Shown in pieces: positions 16,599-24,784 of a DNA stretch of 64,000 nucleotides (within the stretch, counting starts at the first letter, position 1; every line of letters starts with the position of its first letter). Source of the DNA: Pseudobythopirellula maris. GTDB lineage: Bacteria; Planctomycetota; Planctomycetia; Pirellulales; Lacipirellulaceae. The translations under genes were made by a program, and so were the position numbers. The notes beneath the pieces were generated by a model. That model was given only the letters and a program-made list of their open reading frames with translations. It was not told where the DNA came from and searched no databases. The stretch is taken from assembly GCF_007859945.1 (NCBI RefSeq), contig NZ_SJPQ01000002.1, positions 660,279 to 724,278 on the forward strand, given 5' to 3'.

Positions 16599-17383
16599 CC
16601 ATCGTCGGCGGCGTCGCGATCGGATTCGCGTTGGGCCTCACCGGGGGCGGTGGGGGCATCTTCGCGGTGCCTCTATTGGTCTACGGCATGTCGCTCCCGC
16701 CGCGGGAGGCGGTTGGCGTTTCGTTGGCGGCGGTCGGGGCGATCGCGCTCATGGGCGCCGCCACACGGTTGCGAAGCGGAGAGACCGACGTCCGCACCGG
16801 GCTGCTGTTCGCCCTGGCGGGGATGTTCGGGGCGCCGCTCGGCGCGAGGCTCTCGAAGATGCTCCCCGAGGCGACGCTCCTGCTGCTGTTCAGCGGGCTG
16901 ATGCTGGTCATCGCGGTGCGGATGTGGCTCAAGTCGATCGCCACCGAACTACCCGACGGCGACGCCCAGCGGTTCGTTTGCCAACGGGACGCCTGCGGAC
17001 GACCGACGCTCGGCCCGCGCTGCGTGGCGTTGCTCGCGGCCCTCGGCGTGTTCACCGGCGTGCTCTCGGGGATGTTCGGCGTGGGCGGGGGCTTTGTGAT
17101 CGTGCCCGCGTTGGTGCTGTTCGGCGGCATGCGGATCCACACCGCCGTGGCGACGTCGCTGATGGTGATCTTCCTGATCAGCGTGTCGGGAGTCACTTCC
17201 TACACGCTTGACGGCGGGACGCTGTCGTGGCGGTTGACCGCCCTGTTCGCCCTGGGCGGCGTGCTGGGGATGCAACTCGGCACGCGGCTATCGGCCAAGC
17301 TCTCCGGGCCCACGCTGCAGAGAACTTTCGCCCTCGCGATGGTCGCGGTGGCTGGATTTGTCGTCCTGAAGTCAATCGCCTGA
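16571..17383 (+). CDS. TauE/SafE-family sulfite exporter
   Basis: A 270-residue integral membrane protein of the TauE/SafE family with about eight predicted membrane segments in two related halves. The half-signatures GFALGLTGGGGGIFAVPLL (residues 16-34) and GVLSGMFGVGGGFVIVPAL (near 160-180) are characteristic. The start at 16571 overlaps the end of the rhodanese gene by 28 bases; it is the first start that gives the N-terminal helix. In this context export of sulfite or another small sulfur oxyanion formed by the persulfide dioxygenase is the likely job; the family also has other substrates. Confidence 0.88.
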   Translation: MRRRIVLGLAIVGGVAIGFALGLTGGGGGIFAVPLLVYGMSLPPREAVGVSLAAVGAIALMGAATRLRSGETDVRTGLLFALAGMFGAPLGARLSKMLPEATLLLLFSGLMLVIAVRMWLKSIATELPDGDAQRFVCQRDACGRPTLGPRCVALLAALGVFTGVLSGMFGVGGGFVIVPALVLFGGMRIHTAVATSLMVIFLISVSGVTSYTLDGGTLSWRLTALFALGGVLGMQLGTRLSAKLSGPTLQRTFALAMVAVAGFVVLKSIA

Positions 17384-17517
17384 GGCGAGGAAAACTCATA
17401 AGCACACCAACCAATCAAGCGGCGGGTTGCTTGGCCGAATCTGGCCAGCGACCGCCCGAAATCCAACAACAGCCCAGTACCCAGCCCAGCACACAGAAAG
17501 ATGAGAGGAGCACGATC

Positions 17518-18216
17518 GTGGACAATGCGACAAGCACCGGCGGAATGCCAAGGTTGAACGAACCGGCGCCCGAGTTCGAGGCGCGGACCACCCACGGCCC
17601 GAGGAAGCTGGCCGATTACCGCGGGCGTTGGCTCATCCTGTTCTCTCACCCGTCCGACTTCACCCCGGTCTGCACAACCGAGTTTATCGGCTTCGCCAAG
17701 GCGTACGACCGTTTCCGAGAGCTCAACTGCGACCTGATCGGGCTTTCGATCGACAGCGTCTTCTCGCACCTCGCCTGGGTCGACAGCATCCAACAGAACT
17801 TCGGGGTCGAGATCCCCTTCCCGATCATCGACGACCTGTCGATGCGGGTCGCCCACGCCTACGGGATGATCCAGCCCGGCGCCAGCGACACGGCCGCCGT
17901 GCGCACAACCTTCGTCATCGACCCCGAGGGCAGGCTGCGGGCGATGGCCTACTACCCGATGAGCAACGGACGCAGCGTCGAAGAGTTCCTCCGCTTGCTC
18001 GAGGCGCTGCAGACCAGCGACCGCCACAAGGTGGCGACCCCCGAGGCGTGGCGCCCTGGCGAGGACGTTATTGTGCCGCCGCCGGCGACGGCAGCAGCCG
18101 CTCACGAGCGGCTCGCCGACGACAGCTGCGCCTGCACGGACTGGTACTACTGCACAAAGCCGCTCGAAGAGAAGCCAGCGGTCGTCGAAACCGAAACCGT
18201 AGCGGCGCTTGCCTAA
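17518..18216 (+). CDS. Peroxiredoxin, Prx6/1-Cys type
   Basis: A 232-residue thioredoxin-fold peroxidase that reduces hydrogen peroxide and organic or persulfide peroxides. The peroxidatic site is HPSDFTPVCTTE (Cys52). The Prx6-type long C-terminal domain is present (HKVATPEAWRPGEDVIVPP), and the end has CACTDWYYCTKPL, whose cysteines could resolve the sulfenic acid as in archaeal Prx6 proteins. The start is taken as the GTG at 17518 because GAGAGGAG lies eight bases upstream. A 134-base gap separates it from the exporter gene. Here it may protect against oxidants formed when SQR feeds electrons into the chain. The C-terminal 12 residues are a low-complexity acidic tail. Confidence 0.92.
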   Translation: MDNATSTGGMPRLNEPAPEFEARTTHGPRKLADYRGRWLILFSHPSDFTPVCTTEFIGFAKAYDRFRELNCDLIGLSIDSVFSHLAWVDSIQQNFGVEIPFPIIDDLSMRVAHAYGMIQPGASDTAAVRTTFVIDPEGRLRAMAYYPMSNGRSVEEFLRLLEALQTSDRHKVATPEAWRPGEDVIVPPPATAAAAHERLADDSCACTDWYYCTKPLEEKPAVVETETVAALA

Positions 18217-18264
18217 CCCAGTGAGACCCGCGCGTGCGCCTCATATCATCCCACGCAATGAGGA

Positions 18265-19713
18265 ATGAAGACCATGTTGCTCCGATATTTCTACGACCGT
18301 TCACTCGCCCACGCCTCGTACCTCGTTGGTTGCCAGAGGGCTAAGCAGGCCGTGATCGTCGACCCGGGCCGCGACATCGAGCCGTATCTCGATGCGGCGG
18401 AGCGTGAGGGGCTCGACATCGTGGCGGTCGCCGAGACGCACATCCACGCCGACTACGTGTCGGGCGCCCGCGAGTTGGCCGACCGCATCGGCGCGAAGCT
18501 CTACGTCTCCGACGAGGGCCCGCAGGACTGGAAGTACCAGTACGCCTCGCAGTACGAGCACTGCCTCTGCAAGGACGGCGACCGCTTCGGCGTCGGTCAG
18601 ATCGAGTTCGAGGTGATGCACACCCCCGGGCACACGCCCGAGAGCGTCTCGTTCGTGCTGACCGACCGCGGCGGCGGGGCCGACAAACCGATGGGCGTGT
18701 TCACCGGCGACTTTGTCTTCGTCGGATCGATCGGCCGCCCCGACCTGCTCGAAGAAGCGGCCGGCATGGTCGGGACGGCGGAGGTCGGCGCTCATCAGCT
18801 GTTCCACTCGGTAGAACGCTTTCGCACGCTCGCCGATCACCTCCAGGTCTGGCCCGCCCACGGGGCGGGGAGCGCATGCGGCAAGGGCCTCGGCGCGATC
18901 CCCTCGTCGACGGTCGGATACGAGAAGCTCTTCAACCCGGCATTGCAACACCACGACGAGGAAGAGTTTGTCCGCTACATCCTCGCGGATCAGCCCGAAG
19001 CGCCGAAGTACTTCGCGGTGATGAAACGGGTGAACAAGGAGGGCCCCCAGATCCTTGGGCCCTACTCGCCGCCGCCGCAGACGCCAGCGAGCCGACTCGA
19101 GAGCGCGATCGAAGAAGGCGCCGTCGTCGATCTGTCCGCACCGTCGAGCTACTCCGCGGGTTTCGCAAAGGGGACACTCAACATCCCGGCGAGCATGCTT
19201 GCGGGCTGGGCCGGTTGGCTCCTCGATTACGACGAGCCGGTCTACCTAATCGCCGCAGGGGATCAGATCAAAGAAGCGGTGCGCGTCCTCAACAAGATCG
19301 GCGTCGACGAGGTGAAGGGGGTCTTCTCCGTCGACGAGCTCCGAAAAGCGGGGCGGTTGGACCACGCCTACCCGAACGAAGAGCCCGCGAACCTAGCCGA
19401 GCGCATCGCCGCGGGTCAGGTTCAGGTGATCGACGTTCGCGCTCAAGGCGAGTGGAACGACGGCCACATCGCGCAGGCCGACCACCGGTTCCTCGGCAAG
19501 CTGCCAGGCAACCTCCAGGGCCTCGATCGATCCACGCCGGTTGTCACGCAATGCCAAAGCGGCATGCGTTCGGCGATCGCGGTGAGCATTCTGATCGACG
19601 CGGGCTACGACGTCATCAACCTGGCGGGCGGCTTCGGCGCCTGGAGCCACGCAGGGCTGCCCGTGGAAACGGGCGACACGGCTTGCGAATCGCAACCCTG
19701 TACAACGGCCTGA
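18265..19713 (+). CDS. Persulfide dioxygenase fused to two rhodanese domains
   Basis: A 482-residue fusion. Residues 1-250 are an ETHE1-like metallo-beta-lactamase fold dioxygenase that oxidises glutathione persulfide to sulfite: ETHIHADYVSG (His59, His61, Asp63), TPGHTPES (His123), FTGDFVFVGSIGRPDL (Asp149) and WPAHGAGS (His199). Residues about 275-365 are a degenerate rhodanese domain without a catalytic Cys. Residues about 375-470 are an active rhodanese domain with VIDVRAQGEW and VVTQCQSGMRS (Cys430). The tail carries two more cysteines. The in-frame ATG at 18274 (MLLRYFYD) matches homologues equally well and may be the true start. The gene lies between the peroxiredoxin and DUF1641 genes. 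Confidence 0.92.
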   Translation: MKTMLLRYFYDRSLAHASYLVGCQRAKQAVIVDPGRDIEPYLDAAEREGLDIVAVAETHIHADYVSGARELADRIGAKLYVSDEGPQDWKYQYASQYEHCLCKDGDRFGVGQIEFEVMHTPGHTPESVSFVLTDRGGGADKPMGVFTGDFVFVGSIGRPDLLEEAAGMVGTAEVGAHQLFHSVERFRTLADHLQVWPAHGAGSACGKGLGAIPSSTVGYEKLFNPALQHHDEEEFVRYILADQPEAPKYFAVMKRVNKEGPQILGPYSPPPQTPASRLESAIEEGAVVDLSAPSSYSAGFAKGTLNIPASMLAGWAGWLLDYDEPVYLIAAGDQIKEAVRVLNKIGVDEVKGVFSVDELRKAGRLDHAYPNEEPANLAERIAAGQVQVIDVRAQGEWNDGHIAQADHRFLGKLPGNLQGLDRSTPVVTQCQSGMRSAIAVSILIDAGYDVINLAGGFGAWSHAGLPVETGDTACESQPCTTA

Positions 19714-19756
19714 TCCCAATTGCTTACAAAAACCGCTCTAGGCAAAGGCAGCCAAG

Positions 19757-20512
19757 ATGACCGACGACCCCGCAATCCTGAACAGCTCACGCCACGACCC
19801 CGCCGCGGAGGAGGTCTCCCGGCGGCTCGTAGCTCAGCTTGAAGAGTTGAACGGGCGGCTCGCCAAACTCGATCGGCTCCAGGAGTCGTTCGAGACCTTC
19901 GGGGCGGTCGCCTGCGACGTGCTCGACGAGCGGGCGCAGGGCCTTGGCGAGACCGGTTCCGGCGCCGACGAGCGGCTGGCCGGTTTGACCCAGTTGGCGG
20001 AGCGGCTTACGCGGCGGGATACGCTCTCGGCGCTCGTCGCCCTCGCGGACCGGGCTCCCGAGTTGGAGCGGCTTGCCGCTCTGGTGGATTCCGCACCCGA
20101 CCTCGTGGCGACGCTGATCGACGTGATCGACGAGTGGGCGCGCCGCTGCGGCGAAGAGGGCCTCGATGTCGCCGAGGCCCTACGCAGCGGGTTGCGGACG
20201 GCGCTATGGCTCGGGCAACGGATCAGCGAGGTCGAGCTCGAACGGCTTGGGTTCTTGCTCCGTTCTGATGTGCTTGACCCCAGCGCTCTTCAGGTCGTCG
20301 GTAACGCCGCGACAGCGCTGGTTCAGTGCCAGCGAGACGCCTGCGAAGCTCCGTCGCCACGACGGGCCGGCGCCTTCGCTTCACTGCGGTCTCTGAGCGA
20401 CCCGAAGACGCAGCAATCGATCGCCTTCGCGCTTCAATTCTCACGTGCATTTGGCGAACTGGTTGGCCAACCTTGCAGCAACTCCTCCCCAACACCGAAG
20501 GATTCCGAATGA
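19757..20512 (+). CDS. DUF1641 protein coupled to SQR
   Basis: A 251-residue alpha-helical, leucine- and glutamate-rich protein resembling DUF1641 proteins, which are commonly found next to sulfide:quinone oxidoreductase or similar flavoproteins. No catalytic motif is seen. Residues 20-45 may form a coiled coil (VSRRLVAQLEELNGRLAKLD). The helices at 75-130 (TLSALVALADRAPELERLA, DLVATLIDVIDEW) carry the family pattern. Its stop overlaps the sqr start in an ATGA junction, so the two are translated together and probably act together, perhaps in membrane docking or quinone access of SQR. That role is an inference; the family has no established function. Confidence 0.8.
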   Translation: MTDDPAILNSSRHDPAAEEVSRRLVAQLEELNGRLAKLDRLQESFETFGAVACDVLDERAQGLGETGSGADERLAGLTQLAERLTRRDTLSALVALADRAPELERLAALVDSAPDLVATLIDVIDEWARRCGEEGLDVAEALRSGLRTALWLGQRISEVELERLGFLLRSDVLDPSALQVVGNAATALVQCQRDACEAPSPRRAGAFASLRSLSDPKTQQSIAFALQFSRAFGELVGQPCSNSSPTPKDSE

Positions 20513-21696
20513 GCGTGCATCATCATGTGGTCGTCGTCGGTGGCGGGGCCGCCGGGCTAACGGTTACCGCTCGCCTCTTGCGAGCGCTCCCAGGACTCGA
20601 CATCGCCGTCATCGACCCCGCGAGCGAGCACTACTACCAACCAATGTGGACCCTCGTGGGGGGCGGCGTCTTCCCTCGTCAAGAGTCACGCCGCAAGGAA
20701 GCCGATGTCATCCCAAGCGGCGCCGAGTGGATCCAGGACGGGGTTGAGTCTTTCGACCCGGTGGCAAATCTTTTATGGACCCGCGACGGGCTAGAAGTCT
20801 CTTACGACTACTTGGTCGTGTCACCCGGCTTGCAGATCAACTGGGACGGCGTGGTTGGGCTACGCGAGTCGCTCGGCAAGAACGGCGTCTGCAGCAACTA
20901 CTCCTACGAGACGGTGGAGTCGACCTGGGAGAACGTCCGCAACTTCCGCGGCGGGACGGCGCTCTTCACCCACCCCACCGGCGCCGTGAAGTGTGGCGGG
21001 GCGCCGCAGAAGATCTGCTACCTGGCCGAAGACCACTTCCGCCGCTCGGGGATCCGTGACCGCTGCGAGGTGGTCTTCGCTTCGGCGAAAGACGCCATCT
21101 TCGATGTCGCCCGCTACGCCCGCACCCTCGAGAAGGCGGTTGCTCGAAAAGGGATCGACACCCGATTCGGGCTCGAACTCAAAGAGATCCGGGGCGACCA
21201 GAAGCAGGCGGTCTTCCAACGCATCGCCGGCGGCGAATCCGTGACGATCGACTACGACATGGTGCACGTCACGCCGCCGATGGGCCCACCCAGCTTCGTC
21301 GCGGCCAGCCCGCTCGCCAACGAGGCGGGTTGGGTCGATGTCGACAAGCACACCCTCCGGCACACCCGGTACGGGAACGTCTTCGGCGTCGGCGACGCCT
21401 CAAGCCTCCCCACGTCGAAGACGGCCGCCGCGATCCGCAAGCAGGCCCCGGTCCTCGTCGAGAACCTGCTGGCGATCATCGACGGCGAGCCACCCCTCGC
21501 AAGCTACGACGGCTACACCTCTTGCCCGGTGGTCACGGGGTACGACAGCCTCGTGTTGGCCGAGTTCGACTACGACAAAAACCCAGAGGAGACCTTTCCC
21601 TTCGATCAGTCGCAGGAGCGCTTCAGCATGATGATGATGAAAGAATTCGCACTGCCAGCGTTGTATTGGCATGGCATGCTGAAAGGTCGGGCCTGA
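20509..21696 (+). CDS. sqr: Sulfide:quinone oxidoreductase, SQOR-like
   Basis: A 395-residue FAD enzyme that oxidises sulfide to a persulfide and reduces membrane quinone. The N-terminal dinucleotide fold is VVVVGGGAAGLTVTARLL (7-24). The redox cysteines are Cys162 (AVKCGGAPQKIC) and Cys339 (YTSCPVVTGYD), matching the pair of human SQOR-type enzymes; Cys128 and Cys170 are additional. VFGVGDASSLPTSKT (291-304) is the second FAD-binding motif, and the C-terminal MMMMKEFALPALYWHGML amphipathic segment should contact the membrane. The start overlaps the DUF1641 stop (ATGA), and the next gene begins one base after the stop. Confidence 0.93.
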   Translation: MSVHHHVVVVGGGAAGLTVTARLLRALPGLDIAVIDPASEHYYQPMWTLVGGGVFPRQESRRKEADVIPSGAEWIQDGVESFDPVANLLWTRDGLEVSYDYLVVSPGLQINWDGVVGLRESLGKNGVCSNYSYETVESTWENVRNFRGGTALFTHPTGAVKCGGAPQKICYLAEDHFRRSGIRDRCEVVFASAKDAIFDVARYARTLEKAVARKGIDTRFGLELKEIRGDQKQAVFQRIAGGESVTIDYDMVHVTPPMGPPSFVAASPLANEAGWVDVDKHTLRHTRYGNVFGVGDASSLPTSKTAAAIRKQAPVLVENLLAIIDGEPPLASYDGYTSCPVVTGYDSLVLAEFDYDKNPEETFPFDQSQERFSMMMMKEFALPALYWHGMLKGRA

Positions 21697-21697
21697 G

Positions 21698-23026
21698 ATG
21701 CTAGTCTCTTCGAGTCAACGTGGTCTCACGCCCGTGTTGGTTGTGCTGGCGGCCCTCGCTTTCCCGACGGTCATTCTCGCCCAGGGACCCGGGCGCGGTG
21801 GGCCCCTGGGGCGCGGGATGGGCCGCGGCGTGGGTCACGACGCCTCGATGGCCGTCGATCGAGCCGGATTTCATTTCCTGCTCCGTAACAACGGATCGAT
21901 CGAGCGCAGCGTCACCGAGTTGCCCAACGGCGTGAGAACACGCACCACCTCGCAAGACGCCGAGGTCGCGGCCCAGATCCGAGCCCACGTGGCCGCCATG
22001 TACGGGCGGATGAAGGAGGGCCGGCCGGTCCGACGTTGGGATCCGCTCTTCGCGGCGCTGTTTGAAAAATCAGACCAAGTCGCCCTCGCAATCACGGAGG
22101 TTCCCGGCGGAGTGGAGGTAGTAGAAACCTCGACCGAGCCCGAGGCCATCGCTCTGATCCAGGCGCACGCCAAAGTTGTCTCGGGTTTCGTCGAGAGAGG
22201 CTTTGCCGAGGCGCGATTGGCCCATCCGGTTCCAGGTGCAATACCAGCCAAATCCGCGAAGCAACACCCCACAACAACGGACCAATCGCTGCAGCGATTA
22301 CGACAGCTTTCCGCAGAATTCGACCGCGTCTATATCCCCGCATTGGCCCTGACGAACCAAGGCCGCAGATCGCCAAGCTTGGAGGCTCTGAGGCGGTTGA
22401 ACGAGCGATTGGTCGCGATGCGGCGACAAGCGCGTGACACCAAGTCCGACGATCAGGAATTGCTCTTCAAGGGGACGGCGGATGTCGTCGCTGAGGCTGC
22501 CCGGCTGGCTCAGTCCGGCGATTTCCTCGAAGCTCACGAGACGCTCGAACCGCTGCGGGACCAACTCGCCTCGCGTAGAAGGTCGCTGGGCGTCGACTAC
22601 CGGCTCGACGTGCTCAGCGACTATCACGCCGTGATGGAGGCGATCGTCAAACCAGCCAACGGTGCGGACCCGAACCTTCTCGACGCCGCCGCGCTCGATC
22701 GGCTCCGCCAGCAAGCGGCTTCCGCGGCGGCCATCTGGGCGCGCGTTGAGCAGACCAAATTCGACACCAGCTACGCGCCCCTCTCCGACGCACAGAAGCA
22801 GAATGTCGAGCCGCTGGTCCAAGCCAACCGAGAAGCGATTTCCCGGCTCAACCGGGCGCTGCGGGAAGGAGATGCGACAGAGGTCCTCGGCGCCGCCGTC
22901 GCGATTAAGCCGCCGTTCGCCAAGCTCTACATGAGCTTCGGTGATTTTAGCGGGCTAGCGGAGAACGCTTCAAGTACACCCGCCACACAAAAGAATTACC
23001 CACCTATCTCAACTGAGGAAGAATGA
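21698..23026 (+). CDS. Secreted protein of unknown function in the sulfide operon
   Basis: A 442-residue protein with a signal peptide (1-28, VLVVLAALAFPTVILAQ) and then a Gly/Arg-rich stretch. Residues 50-170 look like a compact conserved domain: FHFLLRNNGSIERSV, EVAAQIRAHVAAMYGRMKEGRPVR, WDPLFAALF, GGVEVVETS and IALIQAHAKVVSGF. Two Ala-His pairs (His97, His157) and nearby Met residues could bind a metal such as copper. From about residue 195 to the end it is helical and charged, perhaps a four-helix bundle, without a CXXCH heme motif. It begins one base after sqr and ends in an ATGA overlap with the ferritin-like gene, so it belongs to the operon. I recognise no named family. Confidence 0.75.
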   Translation: MLVSSSQRGLTPVLVVLAALAFPTVILAQGPGRGGPLGRGMGRGVGHDASMAVDRAGFHFLLRNNGSIERSVTELPNGVRTRTTSQDAEVAAQIRAHVAAMYGRMKEGRPVRRWDPLFAALFEKSDQVALAITEVPGGVEVVETSTEPEAIALIQAHAKVVSGFVERGFAEARLAHPVPGAIPAKSAKQHPTTTDQSLQRLRQLSAEFDRVYIPALALTNQGRRSPSLEALRRLNERLVAMRRQARDTKSDDQELLFKGTADVVAEAARLAQSGDFLEAHETLEPLRDQLASRRRSLGVDYRLDVLSDYHAVMEAIVKPANGADPNLLDAAALDRLRQQAASAAAIWARVEQTKFDTSYAPLSDAQKQNVEPLVQANREAISRLNRALREGDATEVLGAAVAIKPPFAKLYMSFGDFSGLAENASSTPATQKNYPPISTEEE

Positions 23027-23505
23027 TGTCGAAAGAACGCACGCTCGAGAATCTGCAAACCGCTCTCGAGATGGAGTTAACCGCGACCCACCAGTACCAG
23101 CTGCACGCCGGCGTGCTCGATGATTGGGGACTGAGCCTTTTGGCGACGCAGATGCGTGTCGAGTTGCAGGAAGAGCTCACTCACTCCGAGGCATTCATGG
23201 TTCGCATCTTGTTCTTCGGTGGCGATCCCCAGCTCAAGCTGGCGAAGACTCCAGTAAAAGCCAAGTCGCTCAAAGAGATGTTCGAGACGGACCTCGTCGA
23301 TGAGAAGGACGCCATCGAGTTCTACACGAAGGCCTCCTTCGAGGCCGCGGCCGACGGCGACATCGGCACGCGTCAGCTGTTTGAACGGATCGCCATCGAA
23401 GAAGAGGACCACATGAGCTGGCTCGAATTGCAGATCGACTTGCTCGCACGCATGGGCGAACCCGCCTACATCGCCAAGCACATGCCCGCGCCGGGAGCGA
23501 GATAA
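23023..23505 (+). CDS. Bacterioferritin-like protein lacking the heme ligand
   Basis: A 160-residue four-helix ferritin-like protein most similar to bacterioferritin. The di-iron ligands are present: Glu18 (EMELTATHQY), Glu51 and His54 (EELTHSEAF), a Glu in EKDAIEFY, and Glu and His in IEEEDHMSWLE. In bacterioferritin Met52 binds the inter-subunit heme; here the equivalent residue is Leu52, so heme binding as in Bfr is unlikely. It could store iron or act as a DPS-like peroxide scavenger. Its start overlaps the stop of the preceding gene (ATGA). It is the last gene of the sulfide operon. Confidence 0.88.
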   Translation: MMSKERTLENLQTALEMELTATHQYQLHAGVLDDWGLSLLATQMRVELQEELTHSEAFMVRILFFGGDPQLKLAKTPVKAKSLKEMFETDLVDEKDAIEFYTKASFEAAADGDIGTRQLFERIAIEEEDHMSWLELQIDLLARMGEPAYIAKHMPAPGAR

Positions 23506-23750
23506 AGAATACCCGAGACGTTGGCGTAGGCCTTACAGGCCGCTGCCAGGCGACGGTGAAGGCGGAGAGACGAGTGAGAGGCAATTCGGACAGACGGGCC
23601 GCGAATTTCGACCACGTGGCGGACCTCATGGCCAAGCCAACACGCCTATCGAGGGGGTTACGAAGAGCCCCTTATCGACCGGCTGGCGACTCCCGCGATA
23701 ATCGCGGGGGTTTGGCCTAAGGTCCTGCGTCTCTAGCACTCAAGAAGAAG

Positions 23751-23824
<74 letters not shown>

Positions 23825-24253
23825 TCGTGGAGTCGGCTCGCTCGGGCGGCGGGGCGTGCTAGCACGCTCGTCGCGGGGGCGAAACGGGTCTCCTAGCCGG
23901 CTATCGGCAGGGGCGGGGCCCCGGCCGCAGTGGCAGCCCCCTAATATAGCGTGGTTTAGCCGCTCGGCTAGGCCCGCGTTTCCGCCGGCTTGGGTCGTAG
24001 CGATTGGGCGGCCCGGTTTCGGGGGTCCGCCGCCGGGCTGCGGTTTCGCAAAACGTTCGGAGGAACGGGCTTGCGGCGTTTCCCAACTAGCGGTGTAATG
24101 CGCAGACCTTGGGGAACAATCGGGTTCTGCCGCCCCGGCTGGGCGGTGGGCTTTCCTCGACGGGCTGCGGAACACGGGGCTCCGCCGTTTCGTGCGTGAC
24201 GGAGGGATCGTCGCGGCGGGCGGGGCTGACGACAGGTGGGACCACGACGGATC
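23825..24253. other. Gene-free GC-rich spacer
   Basis: No convincing coding region, repeat or structured RNA is visible between the tRNA gene and the small membrane gene. The sequence is strongly GC-skewed with many CGG/CCG runs. The 245 bases before the tRNA (23506-23750) are likewise without a recognisable gene. Confidence 0.5.
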
Positions 24254-24421
24254 ATGCGACTCAAATCAATCTCTTGGCACGGCGCCGTTTACTACGGCGA
24301 GGTGTTCGGCTTCTTGCTCGCCTGGGTGGCGGGCATCGCGATCGCCCTGAGCGGCGACCAGCCCGCCGCTTCGCGCCCCAACGCCGACCAACTCGCCTCG
24401 GCGGAAGTCACTGCGCGCTGA
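24254..24421 (+). CDS. Small single-pass membrane protein, unknown
   Basis: A 55-residue predicted protein. Residues 1-13 are basic and aromatic (MRLKSISWHGAVY), residues 14-34 form one hydrophobic segment (YGEVFGFLLAWVAGIAIALSG) and the rest is a polar tail. The reading frame keeps the high third-position GC of real genes here, and the composition is unlike the noise frames, but there is no Shine-Dalgarno sequence and no family is recognised. It could equally be a chance open frame. Confidence 0.4.
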   Translation: MRLKSISWHGAVYYGEVFGFLLAWVAGIAIALSGDQPAASRPNADQLASAEVTAR

Positions 24422-24517
24422 AAAGCGTCTGCACTCGCCTTCGCAGCCTCTTGGGCTGCGTCTGCCGGCAAGAATCCGCCGCTTTTCGCGATTACCGCCC
24501 GCGTCTTTCGCCTGTGG

Positions 24518-24523
24518 TATAGT
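24518..24523 (+). promoter_or_regulatory. -10 element of the toxin-antitoxin pair (leaderless)
   Basis: TATAGT ends six bases before the antitoxin ATG, which would put the transcription start on the A of the ATG. No -35 consensus is seen. Confidence 0.55.
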
Positions 24524-24529
24524 GTCACT

Positions 24530-24784
24530 ATGGCCACTGTTGAACAAATCGACGAACAGATCGAAGAGTTCTCTCGCTTCGTGAAGCAGGTCCCTGAGCG
24601 GGAGCGGGCATGCCTTTCGCTTGACGAGCTTTACCAGCGGTGGCGTGAAGAATCGATCGCACGCGAAGACTTGGCGGCCATCCAGCAGGCCGTCACCGAT
24701 TTCGAGAACGGGGATCGTGGCCAGCCCGCTGACCAGGCCATGGCTAAACTCCGCAGCGATCTTGCGGCCAAGTTTGGCGGATGA
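24530..24784 (+). CDS. Antitoxin of a ParE/RelE-type module
   Basis: An 84-residue acidic helical protein (EQIDEQIEEFSRFVKQVPE, then LDELYQRWREESIAREDLAAI) typical in size and charge of antitoxins paired with RelE/ParE-fold toxins. No clear ribbon-helix-helix or HTH motif is seen at either end, so DNA binding is not proved. It overlaps the toxin start in an ATGA junction, which is the main reason for the assignment. Transcription is probably leaderless from the TATAGT just upstream. Because the toxin downstream is frameshifted, this antitoxin may now be unpaired. Confidence 0.65.
   Translation: MATVEQIDEQIEEFSRFVKQVPERERACLSLDELYQRWREESIAREDLAAIQQAVTDFENGDRGQPADQAMAKLRSDLAAKFGG

Noticed and set aside
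23270-23635. Minus-strand Arg/Ser-rich frame across the ferritin gene end and the following spacer.
   Set aside because: Low complexity, no start signal, overlaps a real gene in antisense.
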